This document shows positions 17,176 through 25,811 of a stretch of DNA of 64,000 nt, piece by piece. Source of the stretch: Inquilinus limosus_F (GTDB taxonomy: Bacteria; Pseudomonadota; Alphaproteobacteria; DSM-16000; Inquilinaceae); the NCBI RefSeq assembly GCF_051487185.1, contig NZ_JAHVDK010000016.1:1-64000 (forward strand). Direction: 5' to 3'. The notes beneath the pieces were generated by a model. That model ran no database searches. It was not told the origin of the DNA and saw only the letters and a program-made list of their open reading frames with translations. The first letter of the stretch is position 1. Every line of letters begins with the position of its first letter. The position numbers and the translations under genes were made by a program.

Positions 17176-18153
17176 ATGGCCCGAGTGGCGCTGGCAGGGG
17201 TCGGGCATTGGCATGCGCGCATGCATCTGGAGGCCGCCCGTGCGGCCGGCGCGGAAGTCGTGGCCGCCTGGGACGAAGAGCTTGCGACGGCGCGGAGCTT
17301 TGCCGCCGATCACCGGGTGCCTTCCTGCGCCACGGTCGAGGCGCTGATCGCGGCAAGGCCCGACCTGACCGTGGTCATGGGCCGCCCCGACCGGGTGCCG
17401 GATCTGGCCCTCGCCTGCATGGACGCCGGCCTGCCGATCGTGCTGGAGAAACCGGCAGCGGTCTCGACGGCTGCCCTCGAGCCGGTGGCCGAGCAGGCGC
17501 GCCGCAAGGACCTCTTTGCCGCCGTGCCGCTGCCGAACCGCTGCGGTCCGATCTGGCGGGAGATGGAGGATCTGCAACGCGCCGGCCGTCTCGGGCCGGT
17601 CTCGCACGCCCAGTTCCGCATCGTGAACGGCCCGCCGGAGCGCTACCGGCTGGACGGGGTGCCTTGGGTCCTCGACCCGGCCATCGGCGGCGGCGGGGCG
17701 CTGCGCAACCTCGGCATCCACGGCATCGACGCCGCGCTGGCCCTGGCCGGCGGCGCCGACCTCGCCGTCGTCTCGGCCGCCATCGACCGCCGCCTCTACG
17801 GCGAGGCGGTCGAGGAGTATGCGGTTGTCACCCTGCGGGCGCCGGACGGCATGATCGCGACGGTCGAGGCCGGCTACACCTATGCCTCGATGGCGCCGGG
17901 CGGCGACTTCGAATGGCGGGTATCGGCCCGCAACGCCTATCTCCTCGACCGCGGCGACAGCTGCCGCGTCGCCACGCTCGACGACGGCCGGGCGCGCGAC
18001 CTCACCCCGATCCTGCCGGCGGACCGGTACAAGGCCTTCATGGCCGACACGCTGGACCGCCTCGCCCGCGGCGCGGCCCCGTGGGTCGGGATCGCGGACT
18101 ATCTGCAGGCCATGCGCCTGATCGACCGGGCTTACGAGGAGGCCGCAGCATGA
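17176..18153 (+). CDS. Gfo/Idh/MocA family oxidoreductase
   Basis: 325 residues. An N-terminal Rossmann domain carries a variant nucleotide motif, GVGHWHARMH, in which the third glycine is replaced by histidine. The family EKP motif is present (VLEKPAAVS), as is GGGGALRNLGIHGID with the catalytic-region histidine. The enzyme is expected to be an NAD(P)-dependent sugar or cyclitol dehydrogenase in the cytoplasm. ATG at 17176 is chosen because GGAGGAAGC lies directly before it; an upstream ATG at 17164 overlaps that ribosome site. It shares an ATGA overlap with the next oxidoreductase gene. Confidence 0.92.
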   Translation: MARVALAGVGHWHARMHLEAARAAGAEVVAAWDEELATARSFAADHRVPSCATVEALIAARPDLTVVMGRPDRVPDLALACMDAGLPIVLEKPAAVSTAALEPVAEQARRKDLFAAVPLPNRCGPIWREMEDLQRAGRLGPVSHAQFRIVNGPPERYRLDGVPWVLDPAIGGGGALRNLGIHGIDAALALAGGADLAVVSAAIDRRLYGEAVEEYAVVTLRAPDGMIATVEAGYTYASMAPGGDFEWRVSARNAYLLDRGDSCRVATLDDGRARDLTPILPADRYKAFMADTLDRLARGAAPWVGIADYLQAMRLIDRAYEEAAA

Positions 18154-19166
18154 TCGGCATCGGCATCATCGGCGCCGGCTATTTCGGTGCGATCCACGCG
18201 CGGGCCATTGCCGCCGTGCCGGGCGCGCGTGTCGCGGCGGTCTGCCGCCAGGACATCGACGCCGCCCGGGCCTTCGCGCGGGAGCACGGCGGCAATGCCC
18301 ATGCCCATTGGCAGGCGCTGCTCCACGACCCGTCAGTCGACGCGGTGCTGATCGCCACGCCGCACCATCTCCACGCCGGGATGGCGATCACCGCGGCGCA
18401 AGCGGGCAAGCACATCCTGCTGGAAAAGCCGATGGCGCCGACCGTCGCCGAATGCGACGCGATCAACGCCGCGGTGGCCGAGGCCGGCGTCCATCTGATG
18501 GTCGGCCACATCATGCATTTCGCCTTGCCCTGCCTCGCCGCCCGGGAGATCGTCGCGGGCGGCGGCATCGGCCGCCCGGTCCTCGGCAGCAGCTGGCTGA
18601 TCAAGCTGTGGATGGAGGCGAACCGCCAGCCCTGGCACCTGTCGCCGAAGACCGGCGGCGGCATGCTGCTGACCGCCGGGATCCACGCGCTCGACCGGCT
18701 GGTCTGGCTGATGGATGGCCCGGTGGCGGCAGTCTCGGCCATGGCCGGGACCCATTTCCATGACCAGGAGGCCGACGACACCGCGCTGATGCTGCTGCGC
18801 TTCGCCGACGGCCGGATCGGCCAGGTGGCGAGCGTCGGCTATCGCGACGGCGGCGTCGGCTTCGCCATGGACCTGATCTGCGAGGCCGGGACCCTGCGCC
18901 TCGATTTCGACCAGGGCGTCGCGATCGGCCGGGGCGGTGTCTGGACCCCGGTCCCGCACTCGATCGAGCCGGACTGGATGCAGCGCGCGGTCGAGCGCGA
19001 ATGGCGGGCGATGCTCGGCCTGATCCAGGGCGATGCGCCGAACCCGGCGGATGGCGGCTACGCCCGTCATCTCATCGCCTGCATCGAGGCGGCCATGCAG
19101 GCCGAGCGATCCCGCAGCGAGGTCGCCCTGGCGTCGCCGGCCGCCTATGAGGCGGCTGGAGCCTGA
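18150..19166 (+). CDS. Gfo/Idh/MocA family oxidoreductase (second of a coupled pair)
   Basis: 338 residues. The canonical nucleotide motif GAGYFGAIHA is at the N-terminus, followed by ATPHHLHAGMA, LLEKPMAPTVAE and GGGMLLTAGIHALDRL. It is an NAD(P)-dependent dehydrogenase acting on a polyol or keto-sugar, with unknown substrate. ATG at 18150 overlaps the previous stop (ATGA) and a GAGGAGG site lies inside the upstream gene. Because the pair is divergent from a transporter with two aldolases, a pathway of dehydrogenation, dehydration and aldol cleavage is a reasonable inference. Its 3' end overlaps the convergent DoxX gene by 22 bp. Confidence 0.92.
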   Translation: MIGIGIIGAGYFGAIHARAIAAVPGARVAAVCRQDIDAARAFAREHGGNAHAHWQALLHDPSVDAVLIATPHHLHAGMAITAAQAGKHILLEKPMAPTVAECDAINAAVAEAGVHLMVGHIMHFALPCLAAREIVAGGGIGRPVLGSSWLIKLWMEANRQPWHLSPKTGGGMLLTAGIHALDRLVWLMDGPVAAVSAMAGTHFHDQEADDTALMLLRFADGRIGQVASVGYRDGGVGFAMDLICEAGTLRLDFDQGVAIGRGGVWTPVPHSIEPDWMQRAVEREWRAMLGLIQGDAPNPADGGYARHLIACIEAAMQAERSRSEVALASPAAYEAAGA

Positions 19167-19579
19167 TCGGATCTGGCGCCACGCCGGCCGGCGCGCCACG
19201 CATCCAGCGAGAGGCGCCCGGCACCGCGCGCCCAGAGGATCAGGAACGCGCCGGCCAGGGCCAGATCCTTCTCGAAATGGATCAGTTGGTTGCGGTCGCC
19301 GAACCGGGTGTGGAAGACGATGGCGGCAACGATGCAGAACGCCGCCAGGCCGATGGCAGCGAGGCGCGCGTGCCAGCCGGCGATCACCAGCAGCCCGGCG
19401 CCGAGCTCCACGGCGATGGCCGCGGGCAGCAGCTGCGGCGGCATGCCGAACGCGCTCATATAGGCGGCCGCTGCGTCGTAGGCGCCGAGCTTGCCGAAGC
19501 CCTCCAGCACGAACAGCAGCCCCAGCAACGCGCGGCCGGCGAGCTCGCCGCCATCCCGCAGGCCTCGCCGGCTCGTCAC
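19145..19579 (-). CDS. DoxX family membrane protein
   Basis: 144 residues with four hydrophobic segments and the DoxX landmark GRALLGLLFVLEGFGKL. DoxX-like proteins are small inner-membrane proteins linked to quinone or thiol redox chemistry; the exact role varies. GTG at 19579 overlaps the TGA of the upstream TPR gene (GTGA), so the two are coupled. It is the last of three genes (MBL-fold protein, TPR protein, DoxX) that appear to start from the divergent ECF-type promoter near 21074. Confidence 0.85.
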   Translation of the reverse strand: MTSRRGLRDGGELAGRALLGLLFVLEGFGKLGAYDAAAAYMSAFGMPPQLLPAAIAVELGAGLLVIAGWHARLAAIGLAAFCIVAAIVFHTRFGDRNQLIHFEKDLALAGAFLILWARGAGRLSLDAWRAGRRGARSDQAPAAS

Positions 19580-20028
19580 TGCGACTTCGCCGTTGCCTGT
19601 TCGATCGCCTGCTGCAGATCCGCCAGCTCCTCGCAGCCCTGCGGGCACAGCGCCTTCAGCCTGGCCTCGTTCTCGCGGGCCCTGGCGACATCGCCGAGCT
19701 GCAGGTAGAGCTCGCCGGAATATTCGAGCGCGCCCTTGTGGTCGGGATCGAATTCCAGGGCCTTCCGGTAGAAGGTCATCGCCGCCCCGGTGTCGCCGCT
19801 CTTGCGCAGGCTGAACCCCATCAGGTTGTAGACATCGGCGTGCTGGACGCCGTCGTCGATCAGGGCGTTGAGATCGGCGATGGCGCCGCGGTAGTCGGCG
19901 GCCTCGATCTTGTCGCGGATGCCGTCGAGGTCCGGTGCGTCGGTCGAAAAGTGTCTGTCGACCGCCAGCGCCGGCGATACGGCAGCGGCCAGCAGGGTGG
20001 CGAACACGAGCGGGCGCAGGGCTTTCAT
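19576..20028 (-). CDS. Secreted tetratricopeptide repeat protein
   Basis: 150 residues. A signal peptide (LVFATLLAAAVSPALA) is followed by about two TPR motifs (ADVYNLMGFSLRKSGDTGAA, then ALEYSGELYLQLGDVARA). A conserved-looking CPQGC motif lies near the C-terminus, suggesting a disulfide or metal site in the periplasm. It probably acts as a protein-interaction scaffold for the neighbouring exported MBL-fold enzyme. It starts 12 bp after that gene. Confidence 0.87.
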   Translation of the reverse strand: MKALRPLVFATLLAAAVSPALAVDRHFSTDAPDLDGIRDKIEAADYRGAIADLNALIDDGVQHADVYNLMGFSLRKSGDTGAAMTFYRKALEFDPDHKGALEYSGELYLQLGDVARARENEARLKALCPQGCEELADLQQAIEQATAKSQ

Positions 20029-20040
20029 CGTCGGCTCCCG

Positions 20041-21009
20041 TCAGGCGACCGTGTCCGGGATGAAGGCGTAGGCGGCGCCGTCCTTGGCGAAGCGGCCGGA
20101 GCCGGGGAACGGGAAATGCGCGCCGCAGACCCGCATCTCGTCGGCAATCACGCGGTCGAGCAGCGCCCGGCGGGTCTGGACCGCCAGCGGACCGTCCTGG
20201 TCATAGGCGCCCCGCCATTCCGGATGCGGCGCCAGCAGGGCCGGCACATAGGCCGTGTCGTTCGAGATCAGCAGCTGCTCCGATCCCGAGGACAGCAGGA
20301 AGGCGGAGTGGCCGGGGGTATGGCCCGGCGCCTTCACCAGACGGATGCCCGGCGCGACCTCCCTCTCCTCCTCCACCAGGGTGAAGTTCTTCCAGGTCGG
20401 GAAGACGGCGTTGATGCGCTGGCCCAGCGGCCGGCGCGCCTCCGGCAGCTTCTCGACGCGCCCGGGCTCGGTCCACCACCTGTATTCGGCGGCGCTCACC
20501 ACCAGCTCGGCATCGGGGAAGACCGGCTTGTTGGTGCCCTTCTCCATCAGCCCGGAGATGTGATCCGGGTGGAAATGCGAAATCAGGATGGTGCCGACCT
20601 TGGCGGGATCGATGCCGGCCGCCGCCATGGGGCCGAGCACGCCCTGCGCGGTCGGCTGCCATTGCCCGCCCGAACCAGAGTCCACCATGACGTGCCGGCC
20701 GTCGATGGTGAGCACGACCACGGTCAGGGGAATCGTGACGTGGTCCGTCGGCAGCCCTGCCTTGCCGAGCGCCTGCTTCGTCTCCTCGACCGAGGCGTTC
20801 TTGATGAAGGCGCGGTCATGCGGCTTCGCCCACATCCCATCATAAAGGGCCGTCACCTCGACCGAGCCCACCTTGTATTTGTGAAAGCCTGTTTGCGGCG
20901 CAGCCGGCGCCTGGGCGAAGGCGGCCGGGACGGCGAGCTTCCCGCCGAGCCCGAAGGCCGCGGCGAGGGCTGAGGACAGCACGAAGTCACGACGGGACGG
21001 ACCGGGCAT
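20041..21009 (-). CDS. Tat-exported metallo-beta-lactamase fold hydrolase
   Basis: 322 residues. A twin-arginine signal (SRRDFVL followed by a hydrophobic stretch, cleavage near AFA-QA) directs it folded to the periplasm. The MBL metal ligands are clear: HFHPDH at 145-150 and GHTPGHSAF further on. The family includes quinoprotein-relay, lactonase and glyoxalase II-like proteins, so the substrate is uncertain. It is first of a three-gene unit and divergent from an ECF sigma factor, with a mirrored promoter-like element between them, so it is likely a direct sigma target. Confidence 0.92.
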   Translation of the reverse strand: MPGPSRRDFVLSSALAAAFGLGGKLAVPAAFAQAPAAPQTGFHKYKVGSVEVTALYDGMWAKPHDRAFIKNASVEETKQALGKAGLPTDHVTIPLTVVVLTIDGRHVMVDSGSGGQWQPTAQGVLGPMAAAGIDPAKVGTILISHFHPDHISGLMEKGTNKPVFPDAELVVSAAEYRWWTEPGRVEKLPEARRPLGQRINAVFPTWKNFTLVEEEREVAPGIRLVKAPGHTPGHSAFLLSSGSEQLLISNDTAYVPALLAPHPEWRGAYDQDGPLAVQTRRALLDRVIADEMRVCGAHFPFPGSGRFAKDGAAYAFIPDTVA

Positions 21010-21047
21010 CCGATCTCTCCATGGATGAGGGGAGCACCTGCCGAGGA

Positions 21048-21074
21048 GATCCAGCAGGGGCCGCGTTTATTCCC
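21048..21074 (-). promoter_or_regulatory. Candidate ECF sigma promoter toward the MBL-fold operon
   Basis: On the minus strand GGGAATAAAC (21074-21065) is followed after 12 bases by GGATC (21052-21048). The same arrangement occurs in the opposite direction toward the sigma gene. A GGGAAT -35-like element with about 16 bp to GGATC has the form of an ECF-dependent promoter. Confidence 0.55.
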
Positions 21075-21087
21075 GATGCACATCGGC

Positions 21088-21114
21088 GGGAATAAACCGG
21101 GGCCGGGCGGGATC
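21088..21114 (+). promoter_or_regulatory. Candidate autoregulated promoter of the ECF sigma gene
   Basis: GGGAATAAAC (21088-21097), 12 bases, then GGATC (21110-21114), identical in spacing and both boxes to the minus-strand copy. The two GGGAATAAAC boxes form an 11-bp inverted repeat. The expected transcript would start roughly 30 bases before the ATG at 21157. Confidence 0.55.
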
Positions 21115-21156
21115 GAATATCTGAGGTGCCCCGGCAAATTGGCCTAAGCTGACCGC

Positions 21157-21717
21157 ATGACCGCGCCTCGCGATTTCCAGCGGCTGTCGCTTCCGCATAT
21201 GGATGCCGCCTACAACCTCGCCTATTGGCTGCTGCGGGACCGCGACGACGCCCAGGACGTGGTGCAGGACGCCTATCTGCGCGCCTTCCGCGCCTATGAC
21301 GGGCTGGCCGGCGACGACATCAAGCCGTGGCTGCTGACCATCGTGCGCAACGTCGCCTATCGCTGGCTGTCGGCGCGGAAGCGGACCGCCAATGTGATCT
21401 CCCTCGACGGCGTGCTGCCGCGCCGCGACGACGAGGACGACCGCGGGCTCGACGTGGCGAGCGAGGATCCCTCCGCCGAGGAGATGCTGCTGAGCCGGGC
21501 CGAGCAGACGCTGGTGCGCGGCGCCCTGGCGGAGCTGCCGCCGATCTTCCGGGAGGTGATCGTCCTCAGGGAATTCGAGGGCATGACCTATCAGCAGATC
21601 GCCAGCGTGACGGACGTTCCGATCGGTACCGTGATGTCGCGCCTGGCCCGTGCCCGCGACCAGCTGCGGGATCGCTTGCGGCAGCTGCTCGCGCAGGAGA
21701 GCCGCAATGCGCTGTGA
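21157..21717 (+). CDS. ECF RNA polymerase sigma factor
   Basis: 186 residues. The sigma2 region (MDAAYNLAYWLLRDRDDAQDVVQDAYL, residues ~14-40) and the sigma4 helix-turn-helix (LPPIFREVIVLREFEGMTYQQIA, then GTVMSRLARAR) are both present, separated by an acidic linker. It would direct transcription of a small stress regulon. The next gene is a zinc-type anti-sigma overlapping by 11 bp, and the divergent operon encodes exported redox-like proteins. Mirrored upstream boxes suggest it transcribes both itself and that operon. Confidence 0.94.
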   Translation: MTAPRDFQRLSLPHMDAAYNLAYWLLRDRDDAQDVVQDAYLRAFRAYDGLAGDDIKPWLLTIVRNVAYRWLSARKRTANVISLDGVLPRRDDEDDRGLDVASEDPSAEEMLLSRAEQTLVRGALAELPPIFREVIVLREFEGMTYQQIASVTDVPIGTVMSRLARARDQLRDRLRQLLAQESRNAL

Positions 21718-22474
21718 TCAGGCCCGCGACCGGATCGCCCTCCTGGTCGACGGCGAGCTGCCGCCCGGCGAGCGCGATGCGGTGTCGGCGCACGCCGCGG
21801 ACTGCCCGGACTGCGCCCGCATCCGCGACGAGCTGCTGCGGCTGCGCAATCACCTACAGCAGGCCCGCGAGCCGGCACCGCCGAAGCTGCTGGACCGGAT
21901 GTCGGCACGGCTGGCGATGGAGGCGGAAGAGACCGAGCCCGGCTTCCGCCGCACCTTCGCCGACCGCGTCGTGCAGGGCCTGTCCCCGTATCTGCGCCGG
22001 GCCGCGGTCATCCTGCTGGCCTGCGTCCTCTCGATCGCAGGCACCGCCTGGTGGATGCAGCGGAGCGGGGAGGAGGCCGCCGTCTCCCGCGACGTGCTCG
22101 CCGCCCATGTCCGCTCGCTGCTGCAGGATGATCCGGTCCAGGTCGCGTCGGCCGACACCCACACCGTCAAGCCGTGGTTCGCGGGGCGGCTGGACTACGC
22201 GCCCGTGGTCAAGGACCTGTCGGGCGAAGGCTTCCGGCTGGTCGGCGGTCGGCTCGACTATGTCGACGGCCAGCGCGTCGCGGCGTTGGTCTACCGGCGG
22301 CGCCTGCACCAGATCACCGTCTTCGTCTGGCCGTCGGACAGTCGAGCGGCCGCGCCCGTTTCGGCCAGGGTCGCCGGCTACAACCTGCTCGGCTGGAGCC
22401 GGGCGGGCATGGCGTACTGGGCCGTGTCCGACCTCAACGAGGGCGAGCTGCGCGAGCTTCAAAGCCTGCTCTGA
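21707..22474 (+). CDS. Zinc-binding transmembrane anti-sigma factor
   Basis: 255 residues. The N-terminal zinc-finger anti-sigma motif is H-x3-C-x2-C (HAADCPDC), as in ChrR/RsrA-type ZAS domains, and a single membrane helix (AAVILLACVLSIAGTAWWM) separates it from a periplasmic domain. It would hold the upstream sigma factor at the membrane until an envelope signal releases it. ATG at 21707 overlaps the sigma gene by 11 bp and is preceded by AGGAGA; the alternative upstream start lies within the sigma gene. Confidence 0.92.
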   Translation: MRCDQARDRIALLVDGELPPGERDAVSAHAADCPDCARIRDELLRLRNHLQQAREPAPPKLLDRMSARLAMEAEETEPGFRRTFADRVVQGLSPYLRRAAVILLACVLSIAGTAWWMQRSGEEAAVSRDVLAAHVRSLLQDDPVQVASADTHTVKPWFAGRLDYAPVVKDLSGEGFRLVGGRLDYVDGQRVAALVYRRRLHQITVFVWPSDSRAAAPVSARVAGYNLLGWSRAGMAYWAVSDLNEGELRELQSLL

Positions 22475-22483
22475 CCGGCCGGC

Positions 22484-22957
22484 TCACTTGATGTCGCCAT
22501 GGTCGAGACCGGGCCAGTTCGTATTGGCCCGGGCGATATAGCCCTTGGTGTCCTTCAGCCACATCTCGCGGACGCCGAGGTCGTAGTTGAGATAGAGGCG
22601 CCCGTCGACGATCGACCAGGCCTCGGGCTCGACCTTCACCAGATAGCCCTGGGACGTGCCATAGGCGCAGAAGCCGCCAAAGGCCGGCAGGTATTTCTGC
22701 GGATCGCTCTCGAACAGCGCCTTGTTCTCGGCGCTGGCGAACCACCAGGTGGCGCCGTTGCGCTGGACCGCGAATTCAGGCTTGCCCTGCCGCGGCGCGC
22801 CCTCGCGGAAGTAGGCGACCGGATCGTAGCCGCGGATCGCGACATGGTCGGTCGAGCCCAAGGTGTTGACCGGGCGCGGCGCCTCCGCCCAGGCGGCCGG
22901 CATCGCAGGCGCGATGCAGACCAGGGCGGCCAGCGCCAGCACGGTTCGACGGATCAT
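22484..22957 (-). CDS. YHS domain-containing exported protein
   Basis: 157 residues. A signal peptide (ALAALVCIAPAMPAAWA) precedes a YHS domain with the hallmarks IRGYDPVAYF and FGGFCAYG; the cysteine and nearby residues may bind a metal. Family members occur beside heavy-metal or redox stress genes. It is convergent with the anti-sigma gene (9-bp gap) and downstream of the OpgC-like gene, so its regulator is not evident. Confidence 0.9.
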   Translation of the reverse strand: MIRRTVLALAALVCIAPAMPAAWAEAPRPVNTLGSTDHVAIRGYDPVAYFREGAPRQGKPEFAVQRNGATWWFASAENKALFESDPQKYLPAFGGFCAYGTSQGYLVKVEPEAWSIVDGRLYLNYDLGVREMWLKDTKGYIARANTNWPGLDHGDIK

Positions 22958-22990
22958 GACAGGCTCCTTTCGTGGTTGCGGATCGGGGGG

Positions 22991-24223
22991 TCACTGGGCC
23001 AGCAGCGCCGTCGCGCGCTGCCGGGCCAGCTCCTGCTCCAGGTCGTGGATGCGCCGGTCCTGGGGGGCCAGTCCGGGACCGGCCCCGCCCTTGAACCAGG
23101 CGACGGCATAAGCGACCGCGACCAGTGCGGCGAAGCCGGCCAGGTTCGCGGCGGCGACGGCGAACGGGTCGCGGCCGGTATGGTCCAGCGCCATGCCCAG
23201 CAGCTGGGCCGCGACCATGCCGGAGACGAAGACCGCGAGCGTCTGCTGTCCGACCTTGGAGACGACGGCGACCACCGGCCCGTGCAGCCGCCGGCCGCCG
23301 GGCCCGGCCAGCTGCATCGCCAGGACGGCCAGCGCCAGGAAATGCACCAGGCGCAGCAGGCCGAAATGGGTCTTGTCGGTCAGCGGCATCAGCGCCTGCG
23401 CCCAGAAGCCGAAGAAGGGCGAGGCCTCGATGATGCGGTACCAGGCGAAGGGCACGGTCGCCAGGACGACGACCAGGGCGAGGATCGTCAGGCCGCGGCC
23501 GGGTCCCGGCGCCGGCAGCGTGCCGCGCATCAGGAAGAAGCCGAGATAGAACAGCAGCTGCCAGCCGAAGGGGTTGAAGAACCAGACACGGTCCGACCAG
23601 GGCTCGGCCGGCAAGTCCAGGAGATGCGCCTGGGCCAGGCCCCACAGCGCCGCCATCAGGACTATGGGCAGCGCCCGGTGCAGCCGCTCGGCCAGGATCA
23701 TCGCCGGCATCATGGCCAGGATGACCAGGTACATCGGCAGGATGTCGAAATAGTTCGGCACATAGGCCAGAGCCAGGAACTGCGGCAGCAGGGCCGCGGG
23801 ATCGGCGAAGAAATGCGGCAGGTTCAGCGCGACGATGTAGCTTTCGCCGCTGCCCGGCCGGATGCCGGCCGCCGCGACCAGCGCGGCGACGACGACGAAG
23901 ACTGCGACATGGATCCAGTAGATCTGCCAGACCCGGCGGGCGACGCGGCCGGTGCCGCGGGCGAAGCCGTCGCGGTCGAACACCCGACCGAAGGCGATGG
24001 CCGAAGCCATGCCGGACAGGAACACGAACATCTCGGTCGCGTCGGAGAAGCCGAACCGCGCCGGGATCCACAGGATCCACGGGTTCTCCGGAATGTGCGC
24101 GATCAGGATGATCAGCATCCCGAGGCCGCGGAAGACGTCGAGCCGCGGGTCGCGCCGGGGCTTGGCCGCCGCGACGGAGAGTGCCGCCGGCGCCGGCGGC
24201 TCAGAAGGCCTGGTGATATGCAT
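22991..24223 (-). CDS. opgC: OpgC-like membrane acyltransferase
   Basis: 410 residues, predicted to be polytopic with about ten hydrophobic segments. The N-terminal landmark RDPRLDVFRGLGMLIILIAHIP, followed by FGFSDATEMFVFLSGM, is typical of OpgC, which succinylates osmoregulated periplasmic glucans. A C-terminal coiled segment (RIHDLEQELARQRATALLAQ) is extra. The ATG at 24223 lies inside the 3' end of the TPP enzyme gene (23-bp overlap), suggesting coupling; a later start near residue 15 is possible. No glucan synthase lies nearby, so the symbol rests on sequence resemblance only. Confidence 0.82.
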   Translation of the reverse strand: MHITRPSEPPAPAALSVAAAKPRRDPRLDVFRGLGMLIILIAHIPENPWILWIPARFGFSDATEMFVFLSGMASAIAFGRVFDRDGFARGTGRVARRVWQIYWIHVAVFVVVAALVAAAGIRPGSGESYIVALNLPHFFADPAALLPQFLALAYVPNYFDILPMYLVILAMMPAMILAERLHRALPIVLMAALWGLAQAHLLDLPAEPWSDRVWFFNPFGWQLLFYLGFFLMRGTLPAPGPGRGLTILALVVVLATVPFAWYRIIEASPFFGFWAQALMPLTDKTHFGLLRLVHFLALAVLAMQLAGPGGRRLHGPVVAVVSKVGQQTLAVFVSGMVAAQLLGMALDHTGRDPFAVAAANLAGFAALVAVAYAVAWFKGGAGPGLAPQDRRIHDLEQELARQRATALLAQ

Positions 24224-25811
24224 CGGCGTCGAACCTGCAGGCGATCAGGGTGAAGCGGTCGCGGTCCCGGGCGGCGGCCAACTCCTCCGCCAGCGCTGCG
24301 GCACTGGTGACGGTGCGGCCATGGCCGCCGAAGCCGGCGGCGACCGCGGCGAAATCGGTCGGGCCGAGCCCGACGCCATGCGGCGCCAGCCCGGCTGAAT
24401 TCTGCTTCAGGGCGATCAGGGCCAGGCTCCGGTCCTGGAACAGCACGATAGTGATCGGCAGGCCGAGGTCGCGCAGGGTGGCGAACTCACCGATCCCCAT
24501 CTCCAGCCCGCCGTCGCCCATCACGGCGACGACGCGGCGCGACGGGTCGGCGACCTTGGCGCCGATCGCCAGCGGCAGCGCCGCGGCCATGGTGCAGAAG
24601 CCGGCCGACTGCAGCAGCGATAGCGGCCGCCGCGCGATCCATTTCTGCGACAGCAGGATGCGGTGGGCGCCGGAATCGACGGTGACGAGGTCACCATCAT
24701 TCACCGCCCGGTTCAGGGTCTCGATGATGGCGTGCGGCCCCCAGCCGCCGCGGCCGGCGAAGCGTTCCTCCAGCTGCATCCGGGCCGCGGTCGGTTCGCC
24801 ATCCGGCCAGGTTGTGCCGGGATCGATCGCCTCGGCCAGGGCCGCGACAGCGGTCGCCGGATCCGCGAGCAGACGCGTCCCGGCGTGATGCATGGCGTGG
24901 TCAGCCGGCGCGGCGGTGATCTCGACGATCCGGTCCGGATCGGAGGTGGGATCGAGCCAGCCGAGCCGCATCTCGATCGGGTCGTAGCCGACGAAGAGCA
25001 GGAGGTCGGCCTGATGGAACAGGCGCAGCAGGATCGCGTCGGCGGCCGGCGACAGGCCGGCCCCGCCCAGCGCCAGAGGATGATCCTCCGGCACCAGGCC
25101 TTTGGCCTTGTAGGTGGTGACCACCGGCGCGCCTAGCCGCTCAGCCAGGCGCAGCAGCGCCGGGCCGGCGCCGGCCCGCGCCGCCTCGAAACCGGCCAGG
25201 ATCAGCGGCCGCCGCGCCCGCGACAGGCGGCCAGCCAGCGCCGCGACCATCGGGTCCCGCGGGCCGATCGCCGGGCGCAGCACCGCCGGCGGGGCGACCA
25301 CGCGCGGCGCCAGGTCGGGTATGGCCGCGACCGAAGGCGACAGGTCGAGATGCACCGGCCCCATCGGCTCCGCCAGCGCCAAGGCCAGAGCCCGGGCCAC
25401 GGTCGGGCCGGCGCTCTCCGGCTCGACCTCGAAGCTGGCCTTGACCAGCGGCCGCAGCAGGGCCGCGTGGTCGATCACCTGATGGGTGTAGCGGGCCCGG
25501 GTGGGCCGGTCGACGATGCCGGAGATCACCACCAGCGGCACATGCTCCTGCGCCGCGTCGGCGATGCCGTTGACCGCATTCGCCAGCCCCGGGCCGACGG
25601 TCGCCACCAAAAGGCCGGGCGTGGCCGTGGTCACCGAGGCGCCGGCGGCCATGATCGCCGCCGCCGTCTCGTGCCGCGCCAGGTGGAAGCGGATGCCCGC
25701 CGCCTCCAGCCCGTCGATCAGGGTCACGACCTCGCCTCCCGGCATGCCGAAGGCGTGACGGACTCCATGGGCGTACAGGGTGGCGGCGATCGTATCGGCG
25801 ACGCGGGTCAT
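24201..25811 (-). CDS. Thiamine pyrophosphate-dependent enzyme (acetolactate synthase-like)
   Basis: 536 residues with the three-domain architecture of the acetolactate synthase/benzoylformate decarboxylase group. The N-terminal catalytic glutamate is E48 in ARHETAAA, and the C-terminal TPP motif begins GDGGLEMGIGEFATL. The normal NN at the end of that motif reads QD (VLFQDRSLA), so a metal ligand appears substituted; activity may differ from ALS. ATG at 25811 forms a TGATG overlap with the preceding gene; GTG at 25814 is an alternative. Its operon partners are a membrane protein and a TTC38-like protein, an uncommon context that gives no clear substrate. Confidence 0.88.
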   Translation of the reverse strand: MTRVADTIAATLYAHGVRHAFGMPGGEVVTLIDGLEAAGIRFHLARHETAAAIMAAGASVTTATPGLLVATVGPGLANAVNGIADAAQEHVPLVVISGIVDRPTRARYTHQVIDHAALLRPLVKASFEVEPESAGPTVARALALALAEPMGPVHLDLSPSVAAIPDLAPRVVAPPAVLRPAIGPRDPMVAALAGRLSRARRPLILAGFEAARAGAGPALLRLAERLGAPVVTTYKAKGLVPEDHPLALGGAGLSPAADAILLRLFHQADLLLFVGYDPIEMRLGWLDPTSDPDRIVEITAAPADHAMHHAGTRLLADPATAVAALAEAIDPGTTWPDGEPTAARMQLEERFAGRGGWGPHAIIETLNRAVNDGDLVTVDSGAHRILLSQKWIARRPLSLLQSAGFCTMAAALPLAIGAKVADPSRRVVAVMGDGGLEMGIGEFATLRDLGLPITIVLFQDRSLALIALKQNSAGLAPHGVGLGPTDFAAVAAGFGGHGRTVTSAAALAEELAAARDRDRFTLIACRFDADAYHQAF

